Shown here: piece after piece, positions 8,083-15,784 of the stretch
Numbering within the stretch: position 1 is the first letter of the stretch
Layout of the letters: each line of letters opens with the position of its first letter
Assembly (NCBI RefSeq): GCF_938030725.1
Contig: NZ_CALHIQ010000155.1
Location: forward strand, 1-25,413
Origin: an uncultured Fretibacterium sp.
GTDB taxonomy: Bacteria > Synergistota > Synergistia > Synergistales > Aminobacteriaceae
Reading direction: 5' to 3'
Length of the DNA: 25,413 nt
Program-made: the position numbers and the translations under genes
Notes under the pieces: model-generated
What the model was told of the DNA's origin: nothing
Seen by the model: only the letters and a program-made list of their open reading frames with translations
Database searches by the model: none

Positions 8083-8649
8083 CTAGAAGCCGATCTGCTT
8101 TTCGATGGGGCGGAGCGCGATGATGGTCTCCTCGATGACCCGATCCAGGGGCATCTCCATCCTCTCCGCCCCCTCCTTGATGAGCTCCCGGTTCACCCCG
8201 CGGGCGAAGGCCTTGTCCTTCCACTTCTTCTTCACCGACTTCAGCTCCAGGTCGGCCAGAGAGCGCGACGGGCGCACGAGGCCTGCGGTGATGACGATCC
8301 CCGTCAGCTCGTCGATGGTAAAGAGCGTGCGCTCCATGGCGTTCGATGGCTCTACGTCGATGCAGATCCCGTAGCCGTGGGATTCGACGGCATGGATGAT
8401 CTCCTCGTCGACGCCAGCCTCGCTCAGGAACTCCCGCGCCAGGTGGCAGTGCCTTTCCGGCGTCTGCATGGTGCGCTCCCAGTCGATGTCGTGCAGGATG
8501 CCCACGACGCCCCAAAGGTCCTCGTCCTCCCCCGCCAGCCTCGCAAAGTGGCGCATGGTGCCCTCGACGGCCAGTGCGTGGCGCAGGTGGGACTCCTCGG
8601 TGTTGTACTTCTTCAGGAGCGCCAGGGCTGCATCCCTGTCAGGTTTCAA
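8083..8649 (-). CDS. HD-domain metal-dependent phosphohydrolase-like protein
   Basis: A 188-residue HDIG-type protein. The likely metal ligands are H24 (HLRHALAVEG), the H53-D54 pair (GILHDIDWE), H91 (ESHG) and D113 (TIDELTG), the usual spread for a compact HD hydrolase. It lacks a synthetase, GGDEF or membrane domain. The start is TTG at 8649, chosen because AGGAGGAG lies six bases ahead. It precedes the response regulator by 78 bases on the same strand. The substrate is unknown; nucleotides are common for this family. Confidence 0.85.
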   Translation of the reverse strand: MKPDRDAALALLKKYNTEESHLRHALAVEGTMRHFARLAGEDEDLWGVVGILHDIDWERTMQTPERHCHLAREFLSEAGVDEEIIHAVESHGYGICIDVEPSNAMERTLFTIDELTGIVITAGLVRPSRSLADLELKSVKKKWKDKAFARGVNRELIKEGAERMEMPLDRVIEETIIALRPIEKQIGF

Positions 8650-8748
8650 GTATCTCTCCTCCTAAGCTCGACCGAATCCGGGGCCTAAACGCCTCAACAA
8701 AATTGCGGACGAAAAAGGGTATGCTTTCATCTAAAATGAATCCCTTGT

Positions 8749-8754
8749 ATTATA
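8749..8754 (-). promoter_or_regulatory. Candidate -10 element for the HD gene
   Basis: TATAAT on the minus strand (within ACTATATAATAC), about 100 bases ahead of the HD-gene start and in the longest non-coding gap of the window. No matching -35 hexamer is visible. The same patch contains TATTAT on the plus strand, so a divergent promoter for the deacetylase is possible but not convincing. Confidence 0.38.
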
Positions 8755-8820
8755 TAGTGTCTTTCTCCGACTTCCCTCTCATGTTAGGCTGATATTGAGA
8801 TTGGGGAAATGTCGTGGTTC

Positions 8821-8839
8821 AGGCGCCGGCGCGGTGCCT
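8821..8839 (+). other. GC-rich stem-loop in the leader of the deacetylase gene
   Basis: AGGCGCC and GGTGCCT can pair with one G-U wobble around a five-base loop, about 50 bases ahead of the deacetylase start. No T tract follows, so it is not a standard terminator. It might affect transcript stability; function is not shown. The rest of the gap at 8650-8888 holds only promoter-like AT-rich sequence. Confidence 0.3.
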
Positions 8840-8888
8840 TGAGCGATGTTTTGGAAGGAATCCTACTAAAATAAAGGAATGAGGCCCT

Positions 8889-9569
8889 TTGTGTCGAAAG
8901 CTTATGCTGTGTGCCCTGGCGCTGTTCCTCTGCATCGAGTGGGGCCCCCTGTCGATGGAGCGGCGACGGTGGGGCATCGCCTCGGGGGACCCCTTCGTCA
9001 AGGAGGTCGCGCTGACCTTCGACGACGGCCCAAGAGAGCACGGAATGCAGGAGCTGATGGCCGTGCTGAAGGAGCAGGACGTTCACGCGACCTTCTTCCT
9101 CGTGGGGAAGTTCGCGGAGCGCTACAGCGAGATAACGCTTTCCCTGAGCCGCGCAGGGCACGAGCTGGAAAACCACAGCTACACCCATCCGCGGCTCTAC
9201 ACCCTTTGGATCGAAAAGATCATGCGGGAGGCGGAGCGCTGCGACGAGGTCCTTGAGAACCTGAGCCTGCCGAGGTCGCGCTTTTTGAGGCCGCCCGGCG
9301 GCGCCTTCAACCTCAAGGTGTTCAACGCCATGCGGCGCATGAACCTGAGGCTTGGCCTCTGGAACGTGAACACTGCGGACTACACGGGAAAGCCATCCCA
9401 GGACATCGTGAGGCTGGTGACGGAGAACGCAAGGCCCGGAGCGATCGTCCTGATGCACTCGGGGGTCCCCAACACGGTGGCGGCGCTTCCGCAGATCGTT
9501 GAGGCACTCCGCCTGAGGGGTTATCGTTTCGTCCGCCTGAGCGAGCTATGGGACGGAGGGCTTATCTAG
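8889..9569 (+). CDS. Polysaccharide deacetylase (NodB homology, CE4), exported
   Basis: A 226-residue CE4-family deacetylase, expected to remove acetyl groups from peptidoglycan or another N-acetylated glycan outside the inner membrane. NodB motifs are TFDDGP at 43-48 (D45 catalytic, D46 metal), HSYTH at 96-100 (H96 and H100 metal), RPPGG at 134-138, and LMHSG with H190. A hydrophobic N-terminal segment at about 6-16 can serve as signal or anchor, with no clear cleavage site. The start is uncertain: TTG at 8889 follows GAGG closely, while ATG at 8904 would still keep most of the signal segment. The Cdc48-type ATPase gene follows after 36 bases. Confidence 0.9.
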   Translation: MCRKLMLCALALFLCIEWGPLSMERRRWGIASGDPFVKEVALTFDDGPREHGMQELMAVLKEQDVHATFFLVGKFAERYSEITLSLSRAGHELENHSYTHPRLYTLWIEKIMREAERCDEVLENLSLPRSRFLRPPGGAFNLKVFNAMRRMNLRLGLWNVNTADYTGKPSQDIVRLVTENARPGAIVLMHSGVPNTVAALPQIVEALRLRGYRFVRLSELWDGGLI

Positions 9570-9575
9570 GCACGT

Positions 9576-9590
9576 CGGGGGCTGACCCCG
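9576..9590 (+). other. Short stem-loop between the deacetylase and Cdc48 genes
   Basis: CGGGG and CCCCG pair around a five-base loop, just past the deacetylase stop and about 15 bases ahead of the ATPase start. There is no T tract, so complete termination is unlikely. It could stabilise the upstream message end. Confidence 0.3.
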
Positions 9591-9605
9591 GGAAGCGGTG
9601 AGGAA

Positions 9606-11702
9606 ATGCGAAAGGATTTAAAGGTGCAGGAGTCGTACCCAGGGGACGCCCTGAAGGGCATCGCCAGAATGCACCCGGAGGACATGGAGCAACTGGGGCT
9701 CTCGGAGGGCGCGCTCATCGAAATCACGGGAAAGAGGACGACGGCAGCCCGTGCCAGGGCCGGGGACCCGGAGGCGGGCCGCGGCATCCTTCAAATCGAC
9801 GGCCTGCTCCGCGAGAACGCCACGACCTCCCTGGACGAAACGGTCAGTGTCGAGAGGGCCGTGGACTGGCGCTTTGCGAGCAACGCCACCCTGGAGCCCC
9901 TGACGGAAACGAAGTTGTCGGACAAGGAGCAGGACCAGGAGTACCTGCTGTCGTCCCTCGAGGACACGGCCGTCCGCACGGGGGACCGCGTGCGGGTCAA
10001 CCTCTTCGGAACCCGCGTCTGCGACTTTCGCGTCACGGCGACGACGCCCGCGGGGACGGTGGTGCTCAACAAGTCCACCTGCCTGAACCTGCTGAAGCCC
10101 GCGAAGACGGCCCGACCGCACAGGGTTTCCTACGAGGACATCGGCGGCCTCGGGGCGCAGATCCGCAAGGTGCGGGAGATGATCGAGCTCCCCCTGCGCT
10201 TCCCGCAGGTCTTCGAGCGCCTCGGCATCCAACCCCCCAAGGGGGTTCTGCTCTACGGGCCTCCGGGGACGGGGAAGACCGTCATCGCCAGAGCGGTGGC
10301 CGGGGAAACGGACGCCTGGTTCACCCACATCTCCGGGCCTGAGATCATCGGGAAGTTCTACGGGGAGAGCGAGGAACGGCTCCGCAACATCTTTGAGGAG
10401 GCGCAGGAACGGGCTCCTTCCATCATCTTCATCGACGAGATCGACGCCATCGCTCCGAAGCGCGAGGACATGGGCAGCGAGAAGCAGGTGGAGCGCCGGG
10501 TCGTGGCCCAGCTCCTCGCGCTGATGGACGGCCTTGAGTCGCGCGGGCAGGTCGTCGTGATCGCGGCGACCAACATCCCGAACGCGCTGGACCCCGCCCT
10601 TCGGCGCCCGGGGCGCTTCGATCGGGAGATATCGATCCCGATCCCCAACAGCGCAGGACGACTGGAGATACTTCAAATCCACACGCGCGGTATGCCCTTG
10701 GCGAAGGACGTGGACCTGAAGAGGGTGGCCGCGCTCTCCCACGGCTTTGTGGGTGCCGACCTCGAGGCGCTGGCAAAGGAGGCCGCGATGGCCTGCGTGC
10801 GCGACATCCTGCCCTACGTTGACCTCAGGACCCAGACGATCCCCTACGAGAGGGTCGCGGCCCTTGAGGTGGGAATGCACCACTTCCTGTCCGCCCTGAT
10901 GGAGATCGAACCCTCGGCGATCCGGGAGGTCTTCGTCGAGATACCGGACGTTTCCTGGCGGGACATCGGGGGGCTGGAGGACGTCAAGGCGGAGCTCTAC
11001 AACGCCGTCCTGTGGCCGCTTGAGCACGCGGACCTCTTCGAGAGGTGCGGGATCCGACCGATCCGCGGAATCCTGCTTCACGGGCCCTCAGGGACGGGGA
11101 AGACCCTTCTGGCGCGCGCTCTGGCACGGGAGAGCGGGATCAACTTCATCCCGGTCAAGGGGCCCTCCATCATGTCGCGCTATATCGGGGAATCCGAAAA
11201 GGCCCTTCGCGAGGTCTTCCGCGTGGCGCGCCAGGCAGCGCCCTCCATCCTCTACTTCGACGAGGTCGAGTCGCTCCTCCCCGCGAACGCGGGGGACGGC
11301 GTCACCGAGAAGCGGGTCATCGGACAGTTTATGGCCGAGATGAACGGCATCGAGGACCTTCAGGGCGTCGTCGTCCTGGCCACGACCAACCGGCTGGACT
11401 TGGTGAACCCGTCGTGTCTTACGCCCGGAAGGTTTGACCTGATCCTGGAGCTCCCCCTGCCGGACGCGGAGGCGCGGCAGGCGATCTTTCAGATCGAGCT
11501 TCGCAGGAAGCCCGTGGCGCCGGACGTGGACCTGAGGGCCCTCGCGGATCGCACCGACGGCATGACGGGCGCGGACATCGCCTTCGTCTGCCGGAAGGCG
11601 GCCCTGGCGGCCCTGAGGAGCAGCATCACTCAGGGCGCGGAGTCGATCCTCCTCGCGGCTTCCCACTTCGAGGCGGCGCTTGGGGACCTGGGCAGGCGCT
11701 GA
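9606..11702 (+). CDS. Cdc48/VCP-like AAA+ ATPase with N domain and two AAA modules
   Basis: A 698-residue protein with the full archaeal/eukaryotic Cdc48 layout. Residues 5-85 match the double-psi barrel N domain and about 107-165 the second N subdomain. D1 has Walker A GPPGTGKT (218-225), an aromatic pore loop KFYGESE (250-256), Walker B IIFIDEID (273-280) and arginine fingers R334 and R337. D2 has Walker A GPSGTGKT (493-500), pore loop RYIGESE (525-531) and Walker B ILYFDEVE (548-555), but LTPGRFD at 605-611 has Thr606 where the first arginine finger normally lies; R609 remains. The family unfolds protein substrates using ATP. D1 aromatic residues resemble archaeal VAT and not animal p97. 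Substrates and partners are unknown, and no protease gene is nearby. Confidence 0.92.
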   Translation: MRKDLKVQESYPGDALKGIARMHPEDMEQLGLSEGALIEITGKRTTAARARAGDPEAGRGILQIDGLLRENATTSLDETVSVERAVDWRFASNATLEPLTETKLSDKEQDQEYLLSSLEDTAVRTGDRVRVNLFGTRVCDFRVTATTPAGTVVLNKSTCLNLLKPAKTARPHRVSYEDIGGLGAQIRKVREMIELPLRFPQVFERLGIQPPKGVLLYGPPGTGKTVIARAVAGETDAWFTHISGPEIIGKFYGESEERLRNIFEEAQERAPSIIFIDEIDAIAPKREDMGSEKQVERRVVAQLLALMDGLESRGQVVVIAATNIPNALDPALRRPGRFDREISIPIPNSAGRLEILQIHTRGMPLAKDVDLKRVAALSHGFVGADLEALAKEAAMACVRDILPYVDLRTQTIPYERVAALEVGMHHFLSALMEIEPSAIREVFVEIPDVSWRDIGGLEDVKAELYNAVLWPLEHADLFERCGIRPIRGILLHGPSGTGKTLLARALARESGINFIPVKGPSIMSRYIGESEKALREVFRVARQAAPSILYFDEVESLLPANAGDGVTEKRVIGQFMAEMNGIEDLQGVVVLATTNRLDLVNPSCLTPGRFDLILELPLPDAEARQAIFQIELRRKPVAPDVDLRALADRTDGMTGADIAFVCRKAALAALRSSITQGAESILLAASHFEAALGDLGRR

Positions 11703-11714
11703 GGGCACGCCCTC
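11701..11714. other. Small hairpin between convergent genes
   Basis: GAGGG-CACG-CCCTC forms a five-base-pair stem right after the ATPase stop, in the 28-base space before the end of rlmH on the other strand. No T tract follows on either strand, so any terminator function is weak. Confidence 0.25.
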
Positions 11715-11730
11715 CACTGAACGTACACCC

Positions 11731-12192
11731 CTAGTGGTGGTATCCGGTCCCCTGCAAAATCGAAAAAGCCCGGTACAACTGCTCCGCCAGGAAGAGGAAG
11801 CTCATCTCGTGGGTGAAGGTCATTCGGGAAAGCGAAAGCCCCTTGTCCGCACGCTCTTTCACCGCGTCGCTCGTCCCCCAGGGGCCGCCGATCACCATCA
11901 GGAGGCGCCCTCTGGCCCGTTCCATTTCAGCGGAAAGAAACGAGGCGAAGTCCGGGCTGTCGTACTCGGCGCCATCCTCGCGCAGGAGGATCGTCCGGTC
12001 CCTAGGCCTGATGCGGCGCAGGATCTCCTGCCCCTCCTTCGCCATCGCCTCCTCCGGCGAGCGCGCCGGAACGTCTGGGGTGCGCTCCACCCCCACCAGT
12101 CCCGCCGGGCGAATGCGCGCCAGGTAGTCCTCCGCCAGCGACGCCAGCGCCTTCTCCCTGGGCCGGCCGACGGCGAGGATCAGGACCTTCAT
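11731..12192 (-). CDS. rlmH: 23S rRNA (pseudouridine1915-N3)-methyltransferase RlmH
   Basis: A small SPOUT-class methyltransferase that methylates pseudouridine 1915 of 23S rRNA using S-adenosylmethionine. The 153-residue product is of normal length. The N terminus MKVLILAVGRPRE, the SAM-loop region VIGGPWG and the C-terminal LAEQLYRAFSILQGTGYHH are diagnostic. I start at the ATG at 12192; the longer open frame upstream overlaps the GT26 gene and is spurious. The ribosome binding site is weak, and the start lies eight bases past the stop of the GT26 gene, so translation probably depends on coupling. It is the last gene of the rib-serS string. Confidence 0.93.
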   Translation of the reverse strand: MKVLILAVGRPREKALASLAEDYLARIRPAGLVGVERTPDVPARSPEEAMAKEGQEILRRIRPRDRTILLREDGAEYDSPDFASFLSAEMERARGRLLMVIGGPWGTSDAVKERADKGLSLSRMTFTHEMSFLFLAEQLYRAFSILQGTGYHH

Positions 12193-12200
12193 CCCCGTCG

Positions 12201-13937
12201 TCAGCGTGGGGCGCTGCGCGTGGGGTAGAGCCTCACCTTCGCCGCCAGCACCCGCGCCACGAAGGAGAACAGCCCAAGGTCCTTCCTCCATCGAGCGGGC
12301 TCCTGGAACAGCCGATAGAGCCACTCCATCCCGATCCTCTGCACCCATGCCGGAGCCCGACAGAGCTCCCCGGCAAAGACGTCAAAGGCGCCTCCCACCC
12401 CCACGGCCAGGACCTTTCCCAGGCGTTTTTCGTGCAGCGCGACCCACTTCTCCTGCCGAGGAATCCCCATGGCCACCAGGAGGACCCTGGCTCCGCTCGC
12501 CGCGACGGCGGCGGGAACGTTCGGGTCCCTCATCTCGAAGTACCCGTCCCGCGTCCCCGCGACGATCAGGCCCGGATATCGGGCGGACAAGGCTGCCGCG
12601 CACCGAGATGCCGTGTCTCCTCTCGCCCCCAGGAAGTAGACGGGCCACCCCTCGACGGCGGCCGTGCGGCAGAGCTGTTCGGCGAAGTCGATCCCTGCCA
12701 CCCGTTCCTGAAGCGGCATTCCGAGGAAGCGCATCCCCCACAGAAGGCCGGTACCGTCGGCCAGGACCAGCGCGGAACGCCGCAGGATGCTGCGGTACTC
12801 CACGTCCTTGAGGGCCTCGACCATCCCCAGAGCGTTAACGGTGGCCACGAGTTGGGCGCCTGTGCCCCGTGGATTGGAGATCAGCCCACGGGATCGGGAG
12901 ATCGCGTAATTCATGGAGACGTTGTCCAAGGGGACCCCCCACAGTTCGGGGGCCTCGCGGGCGATGGCGTCCCTCTTCATCCGGCGGCGGAACAGCGAGA
13001 AGGCCACGGCAAAGACGCACAGCCCCACGGCGCCCCAACACCCTCGCATCATGGTGTGCGGTGGGGACTGTATCAGCGCCGCCGCGATGCTGGCGAGGGC
13101 GCAGAGCCCTGCGATGAGGCGAACGGCGTCCGGGTGCTCCAGCCCCCGCGCGATCATGGCCCTGTAGAGGTGTCCCCCGCCGCTGGGGCGCTCGGAGAAC
13201 GCGCGGCCACACCAGAGGAGCAGGACCTCTATAGCGGGGATGGCGTAGAGCCCCATGGAGAGGAAGAACATGGAGCTGAAGACGATGCCCTTGCTGCTCC
13301 CCAGGATGGCCGTGCCCGCCACCAGGATGCTCCACATGGAGGACATGGCTCCTCCCGCCTGGCGGTAGACGTTGCCGAAGCGGCTCCAGAAGGCCCCAAG
13401 GAGGGCGAGGCCGGCAAAGGTCATGAAGAACGCCTCCGAGGCGGGGCCCTCCATCAGGAGGACCGCCAGGAGCATCAGGGGGTACGTCGCGGCCAGGACG
13501 TTCCCCACCAGGCCGGGGATCTCGTCCAGGTGGCGAAAGACGATGGGAAAGGCCGAAAACCAGAGCGTCGTCAGAACAAAGGAGGCGGAGGGCTCCAGGT
13601 AGATGTAGTCCCCATCCGAAAAGCGTATGTAGTGAATTGAGGGCCCCCAGAGGGCGCAGAGCACGCCGATCAGGAAAAAGCAGAGGTCCCACCTGCGCCT
13701 GTGATAGAGGGTTCCGGCAAGCCCGACGACCCCCGCAACGGCGGCGGCGGCGGCCACCGCCCTGGAGTAGGGCGAACCGAACCAGATGGCCAGGAGCATC
13801 CATATCCCCAGAAGAAGCAGGTCGCGAAAGTAGTTGTATTGACGGATCGGCAGGGTCCGCTTGATCCAGAACTGGACCACAATGCAGAGGATCGCCGCCA
13901 GGGAACAGCCGACGGCGATCGTCGCGTAGTCAGGCAC
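12201..13937 (-). CDS. Membrane protein with degenerate WecA/MraY-like domain fused to a WecG/TagA/CpsF (GT26) glycosyltransferase
   Basis: A 578-residue fusion. Residues 1-320 hold about eight to ten hydrophobic segments whose order resembles polyprenyl-phosphate GlcNAc-1-phosphate transferases: HLDEIPGLVGN at 136-146 sits where NxIDGLDGL is expected, and HLYRAMIARGLEHPDAV at 256-272 parallels their HLHHRLL segment. The DD pair and the DGxDG aspartates are not conserved, so this half looks catalytically dead. Residues 335-578 form a complete GT26 domain: DGTGLLW (394-400), FLGARG (435-440), GIPRQEKW (491-498) and GGAFDVFAGE (515-524). The family adds ManNAc(A)-type sugars to undecaprenyl-PP-GlcNAc. 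Start is GTG at 13937, ten bases past serS. I infer the membrane half positions the lipid-linked acceptor. Confidence 0.82.
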   Translation of the reverse strand: MPDYATIAVGCSLAAILCIVVQFWIKRTLPIRQYNYFRDLLLLGIWMLLAIWFGSPYSRAVAAAAAVAGVVGLAGTLYHRRRWDLCFFLIGVLCALWGPSIHYIRFSDGDYIYLEPSASFVLTTLWFSAFPIVFRHLDEIPGLVGNVLAATYPLMLLAVLLMEGPASEAFFMTFAGLALLGAFWSRFGNVYRQAGGAMSSMWSILVAGTAILGSSKGIVFSSMFFLSMGLYAIPAIEVLLLWCGRAFSERPSGGGHLYRAMIARGLEHPDAVRLIAGLCALASIAAALIQSPPHTMMRGCWGAVGLCVFAVAFSLFRRRMKRDAIAREAPELWGVPLDNVSMNYAISRSRGLISNPRGTGAQLVATVNALGMVEALKDVEYRSILRRSALVLADGTGLLWGMRFLGMPLQERVAGIDFAEQLCRTAAVEGWPVYFLGARGDTASRCAAALSARYPGLIVAGTRDGYFEMRDPNVPAAVAASGARVLLVAMGIPRQEKWVALHEKRLGKVLAVGVGGAFDVFAGELCRAPAWVQRIGMEWLYRLFQEPARWRKDLGLFSFVARVLAAKVRLYPTRSAPR

Positions 13938-13947
13938 GCGGACCCTC

Positions 13948-15225
13948 TCAGTCCTTCTTGATGATGCTCGTGCCGTTCATGTAGGGCACGAGTGCCTTGG
14001 GGACGACGACGCTGCCGTTCTCCTGCTGGCAGTTTTCGATGATCGCGATGAGCGTGCGCCCCACGGCGATGCCGGACCCGTTCAGCGTGTGGACGAACCG
14101 CGGCTTGCCGCCGCTTGCCGGACGGTAGCGGCAGTTCATCCTGCGGGCCTGGAAGTCCTCGCAGTTGCTGCACGAGCTGATCTCGCGGTATTTATTCTGC
14201 GAGGGGAGCCAGACCTCGAGGTCGTACGTCTTGGTCGAGCCGAAGCCGATGTCCCCGGAGCAGAGGGACACCACGCGATAGGGCAGCTCCAGGGCCTGCA
14301 GCACCGATTCCGCGTCTGCCGTCAGCTTCTCGAGCTCGTCGTAGCTCGTCTCCGGCGTGCAGAGCTTCACCATCTCCACCTTGTCGAACTGGTGCTGACG
14401 CAGCATTCCCCGAACGTCCCGGCCTGCGGACCCGGCCTCCCGCCGGAAGCAAGGCGTGTAGGCTGTGTAGTACAGGGGCAGCTCCGACTCCTCCAGGATG
14501 GTCTCGCGATGAAGGTTGGTGAGCGGCACCTCCGCCGTGGGGATCAGCCAGAGGTCCTCGTCCGCGATGCGATACAGGTCCTCCGCGAACTTCGGCAGCT
14601 GTCCCGTTCCCTCAAGAATTGCGGACCGCACCATAAAGGGCGGCTCCACTTCAAGGTACCCCTGCTTCTGCGTGTGCAGGTCCAGCATGAAGGCGATCAG
14701 GGCGCGCTCCATGCGGGCGCCCATCCCCTTCAGGACGGTGAAACGGCTCTGAGCGAGGAGGACACCCCGTTCAAAGTCCATGATGCCAAGCGCTTCGGCG
14801 ACGTCCCAGTGGGGCTTGGGCTCGAAGGAAAACTCCCGCGGCGTCCCCCAGGTCCGGACGACAGGGTTGTCGTCCTCGTCCTTCCCCACGGGCGTCGTTT
14901 CGCTCAGACGGTTGGGGAGCCGCATCAGGCAATCGTTCAGCTCCGACTCCGTCCTGTGCAGCCTCTCGTCCAGCTCCTTGATCCGGTCGCCCATGAGGCG
15001 GATCTCCTGCATGAGGGCGTCAACGTTCTCTCCGGTTCCCTTCGCCGCCCCCACCTTGCGGGAGCCCTCGTTGCGCCTGGCCTTCAGGTCCTCCGTTTCC
15101 ATGATGATGCGGCGGCGCTCCTCGTCGAGCGCCGTCAGCACGTCCATGTCGAAGTCGTGTCCGCGGTTCTCCAGACACGACTCCACCTCTTCGCGGTGCG
15201 CGAGCATCCAACGAAGGTCAAGCAT
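13948..15225 (-). CDS. serS: Serine--tRNA ligase
   Basis: Class II synthetase that charges tRNA-Ser. The 425-residue protein has the usual N-terminal coiled-coil arm (about 28-102), which holds the tRNA long variable arm. Motif 2 is FRREAGSAGRDVRG at 260-273 with the RQHQF continuation, the serine-site TAE is at 230-232, and motif 3 (GSGIAVGR) is at 383-390. The start is ATG at 15225 with GGGAGGG seven bases ahead; it overlaps the end of ribH by eight bases. Its place between riboflavin genes and an envelope glycosyltransferase suggests an economy operon, not a shared pathway. Confidence 0.97.
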   Translation of the reverse strand: MLDLRWMLAHREEVESCLENRGHDFDMDVLTALDEERRRIIMETEDLKARRNEGSRKVGAAKGTGENVDALMQEIRLMGDRIKELDERLHRTESELNDCLMRLPNRLSETTPVGKDEDDNPVVRTWGTPREFSFEPKPHWDVAEALGIMDFERGVLLAQSRFTVLKGMGARMERALIAFMLDLHTQKQGYLEVEPPFMVRSAILEGTGQLPKFAEDLYRIADEDLWLIPTAEVPLTNLHRETILEESELPLYYTAYTPCFRREAGSAGRDVRGMLRQHQFDKVEMVKLCTPETSYDELEKLTADAESVLQALELPYRVVSLCSGDIGFGSTKTYDLEVWLPSQNKYREISSCSNCEDFQARRMNCRYRPASGGKPRFVHTLNGSGIAVGRTLIAIIENCQQENGSVVVPKALVPYMNGTSIIKKD

Positions 15226-15718
15226 TGCGCGTCCCTCCCCTCGTCCCGTCCGCCGTGCGGATCGTCCTCATCAAATTCGCCATCTCAATGGCACCGTAAG
15301 CGCAGTCCGCTCCCTTATTCCCCGCCTTGCTTCCGGCCCGCAGCAGCGCCTGATCCAGCGTGTCGCAGGTCAGGACGCCGAAGATCACGGGGACCCTCTG
15401 TTCCAGTCCGACCTGGGCAAGTCCCTTCGACATCTCCGCCGAAACGTAATCGAAGTGCGGCGTGTCCCCCCGGATCACCGCCCCAAGGGCGATAATGGCG
15501 TCGTACTTGCCCATCAGCGCGATCTCCTTCACCGTGAGGGGCAGCTCCCAGGCTCCGGGAACCCAGAAGACGTCGATGGCGTTGTGGGAAACGTCGTGAC
15601 GCAGGAGCACGTCCTTTGCCCCGTCGAGCAACCGGCTCGTGATCAACTCGTTGAAGCGCGAGGCGACGATTCCGACGGACAGCCCCGTCCCCAGCAGTTT
15701 TCCCTCCATGACTCGCAT
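15218..15718 (-). CDS. ribH: 6,7-dimethyl-8-ribityllumazine synthase
   Basis: RibH joins 5-amino-6-ribitylaminouracil with 3,4-dihydroxybutanone 4-phosphate, the next-to-last step to riboflavin. The product is 166 residues from the chosen ATG at 15718, which has GAGG eight bases ahead; a GTG at 15727 would add three residues and lacks spacing. Motifs seen are RFN at 21-23, PGAWE at 54-58, GAVIRGDTPHF at 79-89 with catalytic H88, and GNKG at 133-136. The length suits the icosahedral or pentameric enzyme. It follows ribBA after a 66-base gap, the largest in the rib string, and overlaps serS. Confidence 0.95.
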   Translation of the reverse strand: MRVMEGKLLGTGLSVGIVASRFNELITSRLLDGAKDVLLRHDVSHNAIDVFWVPGAWELPLTVKEIALMGKYDAIIALGAVIRGDTPHFDYVSAEMSKGLAQVGLEQRVPVIFGVLTCDTLDQALLRAGSKAGNKGADCAYGAIEMANLMRTIRTADGTRGGTRNA

Positions 15719-15784
15719 TAGACACACCTCGTTTGTCTATCGTTATTTTTATCTCTTGAAGCGCGGGTTTTCCGAGAAGCGGCC

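Noticed and set aside
9618..11081. Open frame of 487 codons on the minus strand
   Set aside because: Antisense to the Cdc48 gene, whose Walker, pore-loop and N-domain motifs define the real frame.
15719..15784. Separate promoter or riboswitch before ribH
   Set aside because: The 66-base gap contains an AT-rich patch but no paired -35/-10 hexamers and is too short for a riboswitch.
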